Origin: Herbidospora galbida
Lineage (GTDB): Bacteria; Actinomycetota; Actinomycetes; Streptosporangiales; Streptosporangiaceae
Length of the DNA: 64,000 nucleotides
Direction: 5' to 3'
Assembly: GCF_005233835.1 (NCBI RefSeq)
Contig: NZ_SZQA01000002.1
Coordinates: forward strand, 346,974 to 410,973
The position numbers and the translations under genes were made by a program. The notes under the pieces are model-generated. The model did no database searches. It was not told the origin of the DNA and saw only the letters and a program-made list of their open reading frames with translations. Within the stretch, counting starts at the first letter, position 1. The number at the start of each line of letters is the position of its first letter. Below are positions 36,256-45,817 of this stretch, piece after piece.

Positions 36256-37377
36256 ATGGCAGACAAGCCCACCAAAGGCCTCGCCGATGTCGTCGCCGCG
36301 TCAACAGCGCTCAGCGACATCGACGGCAAGGCCGGTCTGTTGTTCTACCGCGGATACGACATCCACGACCTGGCCGGCCGTACGACATTCGAGGAAACCG
36401 CCCACCTTCTCCAGCACGGCACCCTCCCGAACCGCGACCAGCTCGCCGAATACGGCGCGGAACTCGTGCGGGGGCGCGCGCTCGGCAGTCTCGTCGAGCA
36501 GAACGTCGTGGAGATCGCCGAGAAGCAGGAGCCCATGGAGGCCCTGCGCACGCTGCTCTCACTGACCAGCGCCGACGATCCCGACAAGGACTCCAACGCC
36601 GCCGACGCGAACCTGCGCAAGGCGGCCCGGCTGACGGCGCTGCAGCCGATCCTGGTGGCCCGCTTCCACGCGGCCCGCCGGGGCGTGGAGGCCCCCGAGC
36701 CCGATCCCGACAAGTCGATCGCGGCCAACTTCCTGCGCCAGATCACCGGCAAGGAGCCGACGCCCCGGGAAGTCGAGATCTTCGACGAGTGCCTGGTGCT
36801 GCACGCCGACCACACGATGAACGCCTCGACGTTCGCCGCCCGGGTCTGCGCGGCCACCCTGTCGGACATGCACTCGGCCGTGGTCGCCGCCATCGGCACC
36901 CTCAAGGGGCCGCTGCACGGCGGCGCCAACGAGCAGGTGATGCGCACCCTGGAGACGCTCGACCCCACCGGCGTCGCCGACGCGGTGCGGGCGAAGCTGG
37001 CCGGCGGCGAGAAGATCATGGGGTTCGGCCACCGGGTCTACAAGACCGAGGACCCCCGGGCCACCCACCTGCGCCGCATGTCGGAGGAGCTGGGCGAAGC
37101 GTCCGGCGACGACACCTACTATCGGATGTCGAAGGAGATGGAGGAGGTCGTCTTCGCGGAGAAGGGCCTCTATCCCAACGTCGACTTCTACGCCGCGACG
37201 GTCTACCACTTCCTCGGCATCCCGACCGACCTGTTCACCCCGGTGTTCTCGGTCAGCCGGATGGCGGGGTGGACCGCCCACGTCATCGAGCAGCACGCCG
37301 ACAACCGGCTGATCCGCCCGGACAGCGAGTACATCGGCGCGCGCGACCAGAAGTGGGTCCACATCGACGAGCGGTAG
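36256..37377 (+). CDS. Citrate synthase (or 2-methylcitrate synthase family)
   Basis: 373 residues. The active-site residues are visible: His in VLHADHTMNAS, His in GPLHGGANE, GFGHRVYKTEDPR, and Asp in VDFYAATVYHFLGIP. Family type II-short, where citrate and 2-methylcitrate synthases are hard to tell apart; nearby icd and sucCD favour citrate synthase. ATG at 36256 has GGAGG at 9 bases. Divergent from the FHA regulator; a 37-bp repeat hairpin starts two bases after the stop. Confidence 0.92.
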   Translation: MADKPTKGLADVVAASTALSDIDGKAGLLFYRGYDIHDLAGRTTFEETAHLLQHGTLPNRDQLAEYGAELVRGRALGSLVEQNVVEIAEKQEPMEALRTLLSLTSADDPDKDSNAADANLRKAARLTALQPILVARFHAARRGVEAPEPDPDKSIAANFLRQITGKEPTPREVEIFDECLVLHADHTMNASTFAARVCAATLSDMHSAVVAAIGTLKGPLHGGANEQVMRTLETLDPTGVADAVRAKLAGGEKIMGFGHRVYKTEDPRATHLRRMSEELGEASGDDTYYRMSKEMEEVVFAEKGLYPNVDFYAATVYHFLGIPTDLFTPVFSVSRMAGWTAHVIEQHADNRLIRPDSEYIGARDQKWVHIDER

Positions 37378-37378
37378 A

Positions 37379-37415
37379 GCGAGACGCGGACGGCCGAAGG
37401 CCGGCCGTGGCTCGC
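37379..37415. repeat. 37-bp imperfect palindromic repeat, copy 2
   Basis: Two 17-base arms around a GAA loop, beginning GCGAGACGCGG and ending GTGGCTCGC. It is 36/37 identical to the reverse complement of 30131-30167. It immediately follows the citrate synthase stop codon and may act as a T-less terminator or mRNA 3'-end stabiliser. Confidence 0.75.
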
Positions 37416-37466
37416 GATGTGAACCTGCCCACATATGCCCGCACCTGACCAGAGACGGAACCGACC

Positions 37467-37802
37467 ATCAACACCAACGCGAGGCGCATGGCCTGGGGGG
37501 CCTACGTCATGGTGGCCGCGGGCGCGGCCACCGGGCTGATCCTCATCGCCGTGCTCCCGGAACCCTGGTTGGGCGGCGTCGTGCTCGGCGCCGCCTTTCT
37601 CGCGGGCGCGGTGCTGCGACTGCTGCTGCCCCGGCGTCACTCCGGCGGCCTGTCGGTCCGGTCGCGCCTCACCGACACCCTCACCCTCACCGTGTTCGGG
37701 CTGCTGATGGTGGCGGCCGGGGTCCTGCTGGAGGTCGACCTCCATCCCTCCGACCTCATCGTCGACCAGGCACGGCCGTCCGATAGCCTCGTCGGCCAGT
37801 GA
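37467..37802 (+). CDS. DUF3017-type small membrane protein
   Basis: 104 residues from ATG 37488, or 111 if an in-frame ATC at 37467 is used (adding NTNARR). Three hydrophobic segments ([51 protein letters not shown]) with a basic loop between the second and third. Actinobacterial DUF3017 genes lie near folD and TCA-cycle genes; function unknown. ATG 37488 has GAGG only 3 bases away, which is too close, while the ATC has GGA at 7-8 bases. The start is therefore unsettled. Confidence 0.72.
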   Translation: MNTNARRMAWGAYVMVAAGAATGLILIAVLPEPWLGGVVLGAAFLAGAVLRLLLPRRHSGGLSVRSRLTDTLTLTVFGLLMVAAGVLLEVDLHPSDLIVDQARPSDSLVGQ

Positions 37803-37869
37803 CCTCAAAAAGGACGCAGGCCATGCCCGACTTCGGGGCAAATGTTCGTTCAGAAGGGGAACCCCACGA

Positions 37870-39084
37870 ATGCCCAAGATCAAGGTAGCGGGTCCGGTCG
37901 TCGAGCTTGACGGCGACGAGATGACCCGGATCATCTGGCAGTTCATCAAGGACCAGCTGATCCTGCCCTACCTCGACGTCGACCTCAAGTACTTCGACCT
38001 CGGCATCGAGCACCGTGACGCCACCGACGACCAGGTCACCATCGACGCCGCGAACGCGATCAAGCAGTACGGCGTCGGCGTCAAGTGCGCCACGATCACC
38101 CCCGACGAGGCCCGTGTCGAGGAGTTCGGCCTGAAGAAGATGTGGAAGTCCCCGAACGGGACGATCCGCAACATCCTCGGCGGCGTCATCTTCCGTGAGC
38201 CGATCATCATGTCGAACGTGCCGCGCCTGGTGCCCGGCTGGACCAAGCCGATCATCGTCGGCCGTCACGCGTTCGGCGACCAGTACCGCGCCACCGACCT
38301 CAAGGTCCCGGGCGAGGGCACGCTGACCCTGACCTTCACCCCGAAGGACGGCAGCGAGCCGATCGAGCTCAACGTCTTCGACTTCCCCGGCGGCGGCGTC
38401 GCGCTGGCCATGTACAACCTCGACGAGTCGATCCGTGACTTCGCCCGGTCGTCCATGCGCTACGGCCTGGCCCGCAACTACCCGGTCTACCTGTCGACGA
38501 AGAACACGATCCTGAAGGCCTACGACGGCCGGTTCAAGGACATCTTCGCCGAGGTGTTCGAGAGCGAGTTCAAGGCCGACTTCGAGGCGGCCGGGATCAC
38601 CTACGAGCACCGGCTGATCGACGACATGGTGGCGGCGTCCCTCAAGTGGGAGGGCGGCTACGTCTGGGCGTGCAAGAACTACGACGGCGACGTCCAGTCG
38701 GACACGGTGGCGCAGGGCTTCGGGTCGCTCGGCCTGATGACCTCGGTGCTGATGACCCCCGACGGCCAGACCGTCGAGGCCGAGGCCGCCCACGGCACGG
38801 TGACCCGCCACTTCCGGCAGCACCAGCAGGGCAAGCCGACGTCGACCAACCCGATCGCGTCGATCTTCGCCTGGACCCGTGGCCTGCAGCACCGCGGCAA
38901 GCTCGACAACCAGCCCGAGGTCGTCGACTTCGCCACGAAGCTCGAAGAGGTCTGCGTCGAGACCGTCGAGAGCGGCAAGATGACCAAGGACCTGGCGCTG
39001 CTGGTCGGCGGCGACGCCGAGTGGCTGACCACCCAGGACTTCCTGGCCACCCTCGACGAGAACCTCCAGAAGAAGATGGCCTGA
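37870..39084 (+). CDS. icd: NADP-dependent isocitrate dehydrogenase
   Basis: 404 residues, the homodimeric type II length. It starts [19 protein letters not shown] and has [10 protein letters not shown] (isocitrate binding), [21 protein letters not shown] and the cofactor loop [17 protein letters not shown]. It converts isocitrate to 2-oxoglutarate with NADPH formation. ATG at 37870 has AGGGG about 12 bases upstream. It is followed by a terminator. Confidence 0.96.
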   Translation: MPKIKVAGPVVELDGDEMTRIIWQFIKDQLILPYLDVDLKYFDLGIEHRDATDDQVTIDAANAIKQYGVGVKCATITPDEARVEEFGLKKMWKSPNGTIRNILGGVIFREPIIMSNVPRLVPGWTKPIIVGRHAFGDQYRATDLKVPGEGTLTLTFTPKDGSEPIELNVFDFPGGGVALAMYNLDESIRDFARSSMRYGLARNYPVYLSTKNTILKAYDGRFKDIFAEVFESEFKADFEAAGITYEHRLIDDMVAASLKWEGGYVWACKNYDGDVQSDTVAQGFGSLGLMTSVLMTPDGQTVEAEAAHGTVTRHFRQHQQGKPTSTNPIASIFAWTRGLQHRGKLDNQPEVVDFATKLEEVCVETVESGKMTKDLALLVGGDAEWLTTQDFLATLDENLQKKMA

Positions 39085-39097
39085 CGTACACCCCCTT

Positions 39098-39135
39098 GAG
39101 CCGCTCGCCTTTCCCCGGTGGGCGGCTCTTGTGTT
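39098..39135 (+). terminator. Intrinsic terminator after icd
   Basis: GAGCCGC pairs with GCGGCTC and the inner GCC with GGT/GGG across a short C/T loop; TTGTGTTT follows. Stem has two inner mismatches. Confidence 0.75.
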
Positions 39136-39185
39136 TGCCGTAAAGTCAGCCTGGCCAATCAATGACTAAACGGTGGGAAACATTC

Positions 39186-41045
39186 ATGATCGAGCCGCTC
39201 GGGTCGGGGGACCCGAAACAGCTCGGTCCCTTCACCCTGTCCGGGCGGATCGGCGAGGGCGGCCAGGGGACCGTCTACCTCGGCACCGATCCTTCGGGTG
39301 AGCGGGCCGCGGTGAAACTGCTGCACGTCAAGTTCAGCGGCGACGCGATGGCCCGCTCCCGCTTCGCGCGGGAGCTCCGGGCCGCCGAGCGCGTGGCCAG
39401 TTTCTGCACGGCCCGGGTGATCGCCGCCGACCTCGAAGGCGACACCCCCTACATCGCCAGCGAGTACATCGACGGCCCGTCGCTGCGCGAGCAGATCGAC
39501 CGGTCGGGCCCGATGAGCGGCGACGACCTCGAACGGCTCGCCGTCGGCACCGCGACCGCGCTGACCGCCATCCACCAGGCGGGCATCATCCACCGCGACT
39601 TCAAGCCCGACAACGTGCTGCTCGCCACCGACGGGCCCCGGGTGGTCGACTTCGGCATCTCCCGCATCCTCGACTCCACGGGCACCATCACCAGCCGGGC
39701 GATCGGCACACCGGCGTACATGGCGCCCGAGCAGGTCTCCGGAGACGACGTCGGCGCCTACACCGACGTGTTCGCGTGGGGCGCGACGATCGCCTACGCC
39801 GCCACCGGGCAGGCCGCGTTCGGGGCGAAATCGATCGCGGCGGTGCTGAACCGGATCCTCAACCACGACATCGACCTGACCCCGCTGCCCGAACCGCTGC
39901 GCGGCGTGGTGGCGGCGAGTGTGAGCAAGCGGCCGGCCGACCGTCCGACGGCGGGGCAGATCCTGCTGCGGCTGCTCGGCCACCCCGAGACCGGCGACGC
40001 CTCGACCGTGGTGATGACCCAGGGCGCCCTGGTGGCCAACCCCGAGACCGGCCCCTTCCCCGTCGTGAAGGACGTCGCAGGCAAGGACGTCGACGACGAG
40101 ACCCGGGCGTTCCGGGTGCCGCCGCCCCAGAAGCCGCCGTCGAAGCGGGCGAAGAAGTGGTGGCTGCCGGCCTCCATGGCGGCCGCCGCCGCGCTGGTGC
40201 TCGGCGGGGTCGCGGTCGTGGTGACCCTGATGGTCAACTCGCCCGACGCCGCCACGAAGGCGAGTCCCGCCCCGAGCCGTTCGGCTCCCTACGCGTCGGT
40301 GCTGGAGAAGGCCAGACGGACGGGGAAGCTGACGATCGGGGTCAAGGGCGACCTGCCCGGCGTCGGGTTCGGCCCCGGCGACGAGCCGCCGACGGGGTTC
40401 GAGGTCGAGGTCGGCCGCTACCTCGCCAAGGAGCTCGGCGCGAAGAGCGTGGAGGTCCGGGAGGTGACGGCGTACAACCGGGTGCAGGCGCTGACCAGCG
40501 GGGCGGTCGACCTGGTGGTGGCGACCTACGCCTGGGAGACGTCCAGGAACGACTGGGCCACCCTCGCGGGGCCCTACTACCAGGCCCGCAACGACGTGCT
40601 GGTGGCCGACGACTCGAACATCAGGTCAGCCGCCGACCTGCGGGGCAAGCGGCTGTGCGTGCGGCCCGGCACCAACGCGACGGAGATCCAGAAGTGGCTC
40701 GCCGGCCAGGGGATCGCCATGGAGGCGGTCAAGGGCACCGACGCGGGCCACTGCATGGACATGCTGCGCACCCGTCTGGTCGACGCCTTTCCCGGCGACG
40801 ACATCATGCTCGCCGGGTTCGCCAACCGGGAGGCGGTGAAATACCGGGTGCTCGGTCTGGGCGTCGGCTCGGCCCGCTACTCCGTCGGGGTGCCGAAGGG
40901 CGACTTCGAGACCTGCGAGGCGGTCCGCCACGCCATCGTCAAGCTCTTCGACTCCGGCACGGCCCGCAGCCTGCTGGCCGAGTTCTTCGGCAACGCCGTC
41001 TTCACCCCCGACCGCAGCATCCCGGTCAAGGTGCCCTGCCGTTAA
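39186..41045 (+). CDS. Membrane Ser/Thr protein kinase with extracellular solute-binding (SBP_bac_3) sensor domain
   Basis: 619 residues. The kinase domain (about 12-265) has the P-loop GEGGQGTVYLG, AAVKLL, the catalytic loop IHRDFKPDNVL, DFGIS and MAPEQ; it is complete. A Pro/Lys-rich linker leads to one transmembrane helix near residues 325-350. The outside part (about 365-619) is a family-3 periplasmic-binding domain: GKLTIGVKGDLPGVGF, PPTGFEVEVGRYLAKELG, RVQALTSGAVDLVVATY, LRGKRLCVRPGTNA. This looks like a kinase that senses an amino-acid-like ligand directly. ATG 39186 follows GGTGGGAAA; ATG 39162 is an alternative. Its stop shares TTAA with the convergent gene. Confidence 0.9.
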   Translation: MIEPLGSGDPKQLGPFTLSGRIGEGGQGTVYLGTDPSGERAAVKLLHVKFSGDAMARSRFARELRAAERVASFCTARVIAADLEGDTPYIASEYIDGPSLREQIDRSGPMSGDDLERLAVGTATALTAIHQAGIIHRDFKPDNVLLATDGPRVVDFGISRILDSTGTITSRAIGTPAYMAPEQVSGDDVGAYTDVFAWGATIAYAATGQAAFGAKSIAAVLNRILNHDIDLTPLPEPLRGVVAASVSKRPADRPTAGQILLRLLGHPETGDASTVVMTQGALVANPETGPFPVVKDVAGKDVDDETRAFRVPPPQKPPSKRAKKWWLPASMAAAAALVLGGVAVVVTLMVNSPDAATKASPAPSRSAPYASVLEKARRTGKLTIGVKGDLPGVGFGPGDEPPTGFEVEVGRYLAKELGAKSVEVREVTAYNRVQALTSGAVDLVVATYAWETSRNDWATLAGPYYQARNDVLVADDSNIRSAADLRGKRLCVRPGTNATEIQKWLAGQGIAMEAVKGTDAGHCMDMLRTRLVDAFPGDDIMLAGFANREAVKYRVLGLGVGSARYSVGVPKGDFETCEAVRHAIVKLFDSGTARSLLAEFFGNAVFTPDRSIPVKVPCR

Positions 41046-41413
41046 CCCCGTCGCCTCGGCCGCAGCAGCAGGACGATCATCACCAGGATCTCCAGCGCGA
41101 ACGCCGCCCCCATCACCGTCGGCGTCAGCCACTCGGCGTGGTCGGGGCAGGTGGTCCGGAACGGCGTGCCGTCGACCACGACGGTCTCGCAGTTGAACAG
41201 GACGAGCGGGACGACGTACACCCACAGCACGCCCAGCGGCCACACCAGCAGGCCGAGCGCCTTCTCCCACGGACGCCAGCGGCGGGAGGCCAGCAGGAGG
41301 TAGGCGCCCACGAGCCAGCCGACGACGAACAGCACGCCGCCGAAGGTCAGCAGCAGGACCGTGGTGACGTCGTAGAGCAGGGCGCGGACTTTGCCGTCCC
41401 GTGTCTCTTCCAT
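41042..41413 (-). CDS. Membrane protein of unknown function
   Basis: 123 residues with three hydrophobic stretches (VLLLTFGGVLFVVGWLVGA, LLVWPLGVLWVYVVPLVLF, MGAAFALEILVMIVLLL) and a basic C-terminus. Two cysteines (NCETVV and TTCPDH) lie in the same loop and may form a disulfide outside the membrane. No family recognised. Convergent with the kinase gene. Confidence 0.72.
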   Translation of the reverse strand: MEETRDGKVRALLYDVTTVLLLTFGGVLFVVGWLVGAYLLLASRRWRPWEKALGLLVWPLGVLWVYVVPLVLFNCETVVVDGTPFRTTCPDHAEWLTPTVMGAAFALEILVMIVLLLRPRRRG

Positions 41414-41460
41414 GGGGTCGACGGTAGCGTGTCCGAACGATCATCTCGACGCCCCGGACG

Positions 41461-41466
41461 TTGAAT
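41461..41466 (+). promoter_or_regulatory. -10-like element for a leaderless transcript
   Basis: TTGAAT lies 7 bases before the ATG at 41474 and no Shine-Dalgarno sequence is present. Confidence 0.4.
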
Positions 41467-41473
41467 TGGTGCC

Positions 41474-42262
41474 ATGCGTCGATGGATGGTCGCGGGGGTC
41501 GCGTTCCTCGTCTCGGGGGTCCTCGCCGGTCCCGCGCTGGCGTCCGGGCCCGGCGGGCACGAGGGCCAGTGGGGCGGAGCCGATCTGTCGGTGTCCATCG
41601 AGGCCCATCCGAAGGTCGCCCAGCCGGGGCAGCCGCTGTCCTACACCGTCCAGGTGAAGAACGGCGGACCGGGCGACGCGGTGTTGCCGACGCTGACGGT
41701 CCGCGTACCGACCGACTTCAAGATCGTGAATGTGGACGTCGCCGGGTGCCAGCCCGGCCGGGGCCTCTCGGAGGTCGTCTGCCACTCGCCCAAGGACGTG
41801 GCGGCCGGTCAGTCGGGCGGGGTGGTGATCACCGGTCTGGTGCGTCCCAGCGCCGCCGGACCGCTGCGCGCCCAGGCCCGGCTCACCTCCGAGGTCCTCG
41901 ACGGCCACGACACCGACAACGAGGCCGAGTCGGTCGTCAAGGTCGACGAGGGCGCCGACCTGACCGTGAAACTCTCCGCCGCGCGGGGCGGCGGCCGCCG
42001 GACCGTGCACGCGGCGGTCCGCAACCGGGGCCCGCGCGTGGTGCGCGACGCCATGGTCTTCGTCGACGGGGCCCGTTGCGGCGGCCGGACCGGCTGCGTG
42101 GTGCCGACGATCCGGCCCGGGGGCACGGCCTGGTTCCGGCTGGCGGTGCGGCGGGGCAGGCATGCGGTGACGGCGATCGTGCGCTCACAGGGGCGCGGCG
42201 ACCGCCATCCCGCCAACAACCAGGCCTCGATGAGGCTCAGGGACAGGGCGGCGTCCCGGTGA
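41474..42262 (+). CDS. Secreted DUF11/CARDB-like repeat protein
   Basis: 262 residues. A Sec signal peptide (MRRWMVAGVAFLVSGVLAG, cleavage likely after ALA at about 24) precedes two Ig-like beta domains. The first has the DUF11 pattern GQPLSYTVQVKNGGPGDA; the second has VRNRGPRVVRDAMVFVDG and two cysteines (RCGGRTGC). Such domains occur in cell-surface and adhesion proteins. No sorting signal or transmembrane helix is visible, so it is probably released or loosely attached. Confidence 0.8.
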   Translation: MRRWMVAGVAFLVSGVLAGPALASGPGGHEGQWGGADLSVSIEAHPKVAQPGQPLSYTVQVKNGGPGDAVLPTLTVRVPTDFKIVNVDVAGCQPGRGLSEVVCHSPKDVAAGQSGGVVITGLVRPSAAGPLRAQARLTSEVLDGHDTDNEAESVVKVDEGADLTVKLSAARGGGRRTVHAAVRNRGPRVVRDAMVFVDGARCGGRTGCVVPTIRPGGTAWFRLAVRRGRHAVTAIVRSQGRGDRHPANNQASMRLRDRAASR

Positions 42263-42365
42263 TCATGTACGCGCCGCCGGTGGCGAACACCACCCCCGCC
42301 GCGGAGGCGAGGCTGCCCAGCACGACGAGCAGCGTGATTCCCGCGTATGCCAGCACTCGCCTCAT
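42237..42365 (-). CDS. Small single-pass membrane peptide (42 aa)
   Basis: Reading from ATG 42365: MRRVLAYAGITLLVVLGS and onwards to TPPCP and a TGA stop. It has a basic N-terminus, one hydrophobic segment and a short outside tail. A weak AGG lies 9 bases upstream, or TTAGGT 7 bases upstream could serve as a -10 for a leaderless mRNA. It overlaps the 3' end of the secreted-protein gene by 26 bases on the other strand. Possibly real because its codon use fits and many actinomycetes carry such peptides; could be chance. Confidence 0.45.
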   Translation of the reverse strand: MRRVLAYAGITLLVVLGSLASAAGVVFATGGAYMITGTPPCP

Positions 42366-42407
42366 AGCCGAGACCTAATCACATTTTCACGCTGCGAATC
42401 CGGGCAA

Positions 42408-43346
42408 TTACCGAACTGCTCGCCATGCGTCCTCGATGATCGAGGTCAGCCCGCTGTGCTCGGGCTGCCAGCCCAGCTCCTTCTGGATCAGCTCCGACGA
42501 CGCGACCAGCACCGCCGGGTCGCCCGCCCGCCGGGGCGCGATGGACGAGGGGATCGGGTGGCCGGTGACCTCGCGGCAGACGTCGACGACCTGCTGGTTG
42601 GAGAAGCCGGCCCCGTTGCCGAGGTTGAAGATCTTGTGGACGCCCCTCTCGCAGGCCGCCAGCGCCAGCAGGTGGGCGTTGGCGACGTCGGAGACGTGCA
42701 CGTAGTCACGGACGCATGTGCCGTCGGGCGTGGGGTAGTCGCCGCCGAACAGACTGATCGACTCGCGCTCGCCGAGCGCGACCTTGAGCACGTTGGGGAT
42801 CAGGTGGGTCTCGATCACGTGGCGCTCGCGGTAGCGGCCGTAGGCGCCGGCCACGTTGAAGTAGCGCAGGCTCACCGCGCCGATGCCGTACATCGCGGCG
42901 AAGGCGGTCAGGGTGGTGTCGACGGCCAGCTTCGAGGCCCCGTAGGGGTTGGTCGGCCGGGTCGGGTCGGTCTCCTTGATCGGCGTGTTCTCGGGCTCGC
43001 CGTAGGTCGCGGCGGTGGAGGAGAAGACGATGTGGCCGACGCCGCCCTTGCGCATGGCCTCCAGCAGGCGCAGCGTTCCGCCCAGGTTGTGCGACCAGTA
43101 GAGTGCGGGCTTCTCGACGGACTCGCCGACCAGGCTCCTGGCCGCGAAGTGGAGCACCGCGTTGAACCCGGACAGGTCGCCCGGCTCCATGAAGGAGCCC
43201 TCGACGAACCGCGCGCCGTCGGGCACCGCGTCGGCGTGGCCGGTCGACAGGTCGTCGAGCACGGTGACCTCGTGTCCCGCCTCGACGAGCTGCGCCGCGG
43301 TCACGCTGCCGATGTAGCCCGCGCCTCCGGTAACCAGTAGCTTCAC
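42408..43346 (-). CDS. galE: UDP-glucose 4-epimerase
   Basis: 312 residues of the extended SDR type. The NAD motif is GGAGYIGS at residues 7-14; the catalytic set is SSTAATYG with Tyr-x3-Lys in [17 protein letters not shown] is typical of GalE. It interconverts UDP-glucose and UDP-galactose, feeding galactose into surface polymers. GTG at 43346 has GGAA about 6 bases upstream; the longer upstream reading is antisense. Divergent from the CNNM/CorC gene. Confidence 0.93.
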   Translation of the reverse strand: MKLLVTGGAGYIGSVTAAQLVEAGHEVTVLDDLSTGHADAVPDGARFVEGSFMEPGDLSGFNAVLHFAARSLVGESVEKPALYWSHNLGGTLRLLEAMRKGGVGHIVFSSTAATYGEPENTPIKETDPTRPTNPYGASKLAVDTTLTAFAAMYGIGAVSLRYFNVAGAYGRYRERHVIETHLIPNVLKVALGERESISLFGGDYPTPDGTCVRDYVHVSDVANAHLLALAACERGVHKIFNLGNGAGFSNQQVVDVCREVTGHPIPSSIAPRRAGDPAVLVASSELIQKELGWQPEHSGLTSIIEDAWRAVR

Positions 43347-43457
43347 GTTGGATTCCGTTCGACTATGTTCGTTTTTGTACGACGCCCAGCCTAGCCGCGC
43401 ACTGAGTACGCTTTCAGGTCTCTCGTCATCGGAAGTCGCCAGGGCGGAAACATTCCA

Positions 43458-44747
43458 GTGAACAGTCTCGCGGCCAACATCGCCCTCGTCTTGGTGTTCA
43501 TCCTGATCGGGGGCTACTTCGCGGCGGCCGAGATGGCCCTCGTCTCGCTGCGCGAGAGCCAGGTGCGGCGGCTGGAGAAGCTCGGCCGCCGCGGCGCCCG
43601 GGTGGCCAAGCTCGCCCGCGACCCCAACAGGTTCCTGTCGGCGGTCCAGATCGGGGTCACCGTGGCGAGCATGCTCTCGGCCGCCTTCGGCGCCGACAAG
43701 CTCGCGGGCGAGCTGACCCCGGTGATCGAGGGCTGGGGCCTGCCGCCGTCGGCCGCGCCGCTGCTCTCGCTGCTGGTGGTGACCCTCTGCATCTCGTACG
43801 TCTCCCTCGTCCTCGGCGAGCTGGTCCCCAAGCGCCTGGCGCTCCAGCGGGCCGAAGGCCTGGCGCTGCTGGTCGCGCCCTTCGTCGACCGGATCGCGGC
43901 GCTGTCGCGCCCGGTCATCTGGGCGCTGTCGAAGTCGACCGACGGCGTGGTGCGGCTGCTGGGCGGCAACCCCAAGGCCGACCGCGAGGCGATGACGATC
44001 GAGGAACTGCGCGACATGGTGGCCGGGCACGCCGAGCTGACCGCCGACGAGCGGCACCTGATCGCCGAGGTCTTCGCGGCCGGCAAGCGGCAGCTGCGGG
44101 AGGTGATGCTGCCGCGTACCGAGGTGGAGTTCATGGCCGCCGACACCACGCTGGCCGAGGCGGCGGTGCTGGTCGCCTCGCTGCCCCACTCCCGTTTCCC
44201 CGTCTACCGCAACTCCTACGACGAGGTCGTCGGGTTCGTGCACGTGCGCGACCTGCTCGACCCGGTGCTCACCGGCCGGATCGACCCGATCTCCGAGGTG
44301 GTGCCGATCCGCCCGGTCAAGCAGGTCCCGGGCACCAAACGCGTGCTGGCCACCCTGTCGGAGATGCGCGACGAGGGCCACCACCTGGCCATCGTGGTCG
44401 ACGAGTACGGCGGCACGGCCGGCATCGTCACCCTGGAGGACCTGGTCGAGGAGCTGATCGGCGACATCCGCGACGAATACGACCACGAGGAGCCCGGCAT
44501 CCGCCGCATCGCGGGCGACGTCGAGGTCGAGGGCCTGCTCCGCCTGGTCGACGCCCACTCCGAGATCGGCGTCCGGCTCCCCGAGGGGCCCTACGAGACC
44601 ATCGGCGGTTTCCTGATGGCCCGGCTGGGCCATCTGCCGGTGGTGGGGGAGGCCGTGGAGGTGCCCGGCGCCCGCCTGACGGTCACGGAGATGGACGGAC
44701 GGCGGGTCTCCCGGGTCAGGGTCACCCCCGCCACCCCGGAGCCGTAA
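43458..44747 (+). CDS. CNNM/CorC (hemolysin C) family membrane protein
   Basis: 429 residues. The N-terminal DUF21/CNNM membrane domain (about 1-190) has [17 protein letters not shown] and three to four helices. A CBS pair follows ([42 protein letters not shown]) and a C-terminal CorC_HlyC domain ([13 protein letters not shown]). The family is tied to magnesium and cobalt export or sensing, not to haemolysis. GTG at 43458 has GCGGAAA upstream. Confidence 0.92.
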   Translation: MNSLAANIALVLVFILIGGYFAAAEMALVSLRESQVRRLEKLGRRGARVAKLARDPNRFLSAVQIGVTVASMLSAAFGADKLAGELTPVIEGWGLPPSAAPLLSLLVVTLCISYVSLVLGELVPKRLALQRAEGLALLVAPFVDRIAALSRPVIWALSKSTDGVVRLLGGNPKADREAMTIEELRDMVAGHAELTADERHLIAEVFAAGKRQLREVMLPRTEVEFMAADTTLAEAAVLVASLPHSRFPVYRNSYDEVVGFVHVRDLLDPVLTGRIDPISEVVPIRPVKQVPGTKRVLATLSEMRDEGHHLAIVVDEYGGTAGIVTLEDLVEELIGDIRDEYDHEEPGIRRIAGDVEVEGLLRLVDAHSEIGVRLPEGPYETIGGFLMARLGHLPVVGEAVEVPGARLTVTEMDGRRVSRVRVTPATPEP

Positions 44748-44787
44748 ATCGTCGCGACCAGGCCGGGGTTGCTGGAAGAATGACGTC

Positions 44788-45792
44788 ATGGCTCGCCCTC
44801 GTGTTCTTTCCGGCATCCAGCCCACGTCGGACTCGTTCCACCTCGGCAACTACCTGGGCGCGGTCCGCCAGTGGGTCCCGCTCCAGGAGACCCACGACGC
44901 GTTCTACATGGTCGTCGACCTGCACGCGATCACGATCGCGCCGACCGCGGCCGAACTGCGCGCCCGCACCCGCACCGCCGCCGCGCAGCTGTTCGCCTGC
45001 GGCCTCGACCCCGAGCGGTCGTCGGTGTTCGTGCAGAGCCACGTGCGCGAGCACGCCGAGCTGGCCTGGATGCTCAACTGCCTGACCGGCATGGGCGAGG
45101 CCGGGCGGATGACCCAGTTCAAGGACAAGTCGGCCAAATACGGTGAGGGCTCGGCCTCGGTGGGGCTGTTCACCTACCCGATCCTGCAGGCCGCCGACAT
45201 CCTGCTCTACCAGACCGACCAGGTCCCCGTGGGCGCCGACCAGAAGCAGCACATCGAGCTCACCCGCGACCTCGCCCAGCGCTTCAACGCGCGCTACGGG
45301 CCGACGTTCACGGTGCCCAATCCGCACATCGTGAAGGCCGTCGAGAAGATCACCGACCTGCAGGACCCGACGGCGAAGATGTCGAAGTCGTCGTCCAGCC
45401 CCCAGGGCATCCTCGACGTGCTGGAGGAGCCGGGCGCGCTGCGCAAGAAGGTCATGCGGGCGGTCACCGACACCGGCACCGACATCGTCGCCGACGACGA
45501 GAACAAGCCGGGCGTCACCAACCTGCTGCGCATCCTGTCGGCGCTGACCGGCACGCCGATCCCCGACCTGGAGGCGCGCTACGTCGGCCAGGGCTACGGC
45601 ACGTTCAAGAAGGACGTCGCCGAGGCCGTGATCGAGACGTTCTCGCCCATCCGCGAACGCACCGAGAAGCTGCTCGCCAACGAGGCCGAGCTCGACCGCA
45701 TGCTGGCGATCGGCGCGGCCAAGGCCCGCGCGGTGGCGCAGGAGACCATGGAGAAGGCCCGCGACGCGATGGGCTTCCTGCCGACTCACTGA
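44788..45792 (+). CDS. trpS: Tryptophanyl-tRNA synthetase
   Basis: 334 residues, class Ic. The HIGH-type motif is FHLGNYLGA near residue 16 and KMSKS is present as AKMSKSSSS near residue 196. [16 protein letters not shown] binds tryptophanyl-adenylate in the family. ATG at 44788 has AAGAAT ending 6 bases upstream, so a leaderless transcript is possible; GGAAG at 12 bases is a poor ribosome site. Confidence 0.96.
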   Translation: MARPRVLSGIQPTSDSFHLGNYLGAVRQWVPLQETHDAFYMVVDLHAITIAPTAAELRARTRTAAAQLFACGLDPERSSVFVQSHVREHAELAWMLNCLTGMGEAGRMTQFKDKSAKYGEGSASVGLFTYPILQAADILLYQTDQVPVGADQKQHIELTRDLAQRFNARYGPTFTVPNPHIVKAVEKITDLQDPTAKMSKSSSSPQGILDVLEEPGALRKKVMRAVTDTGTDIVADDENKPGVTNLLRILSALTGTPIPDLEARYVGQGYGTFKKDVAEAVIETFSPIRERTEKLLANEAELDRMLAIGAAKARAVAQETMEKARDAMGFLPTH

Positions 45793-45804
45793 GCGCGCTC
45801 CGGG

Positions 45805-45810
45805 TAGTAC
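45805..45810 (+). promoter_or_regulatory. -10-like element for a leaderless transcript
   Basis: TAGTAC lies 7 bases before the GTG at 45818; there is no Shine-Dalgarno sequence. Confidence 0.35.
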
Positions 45811-45817
45811 CCCGGGC

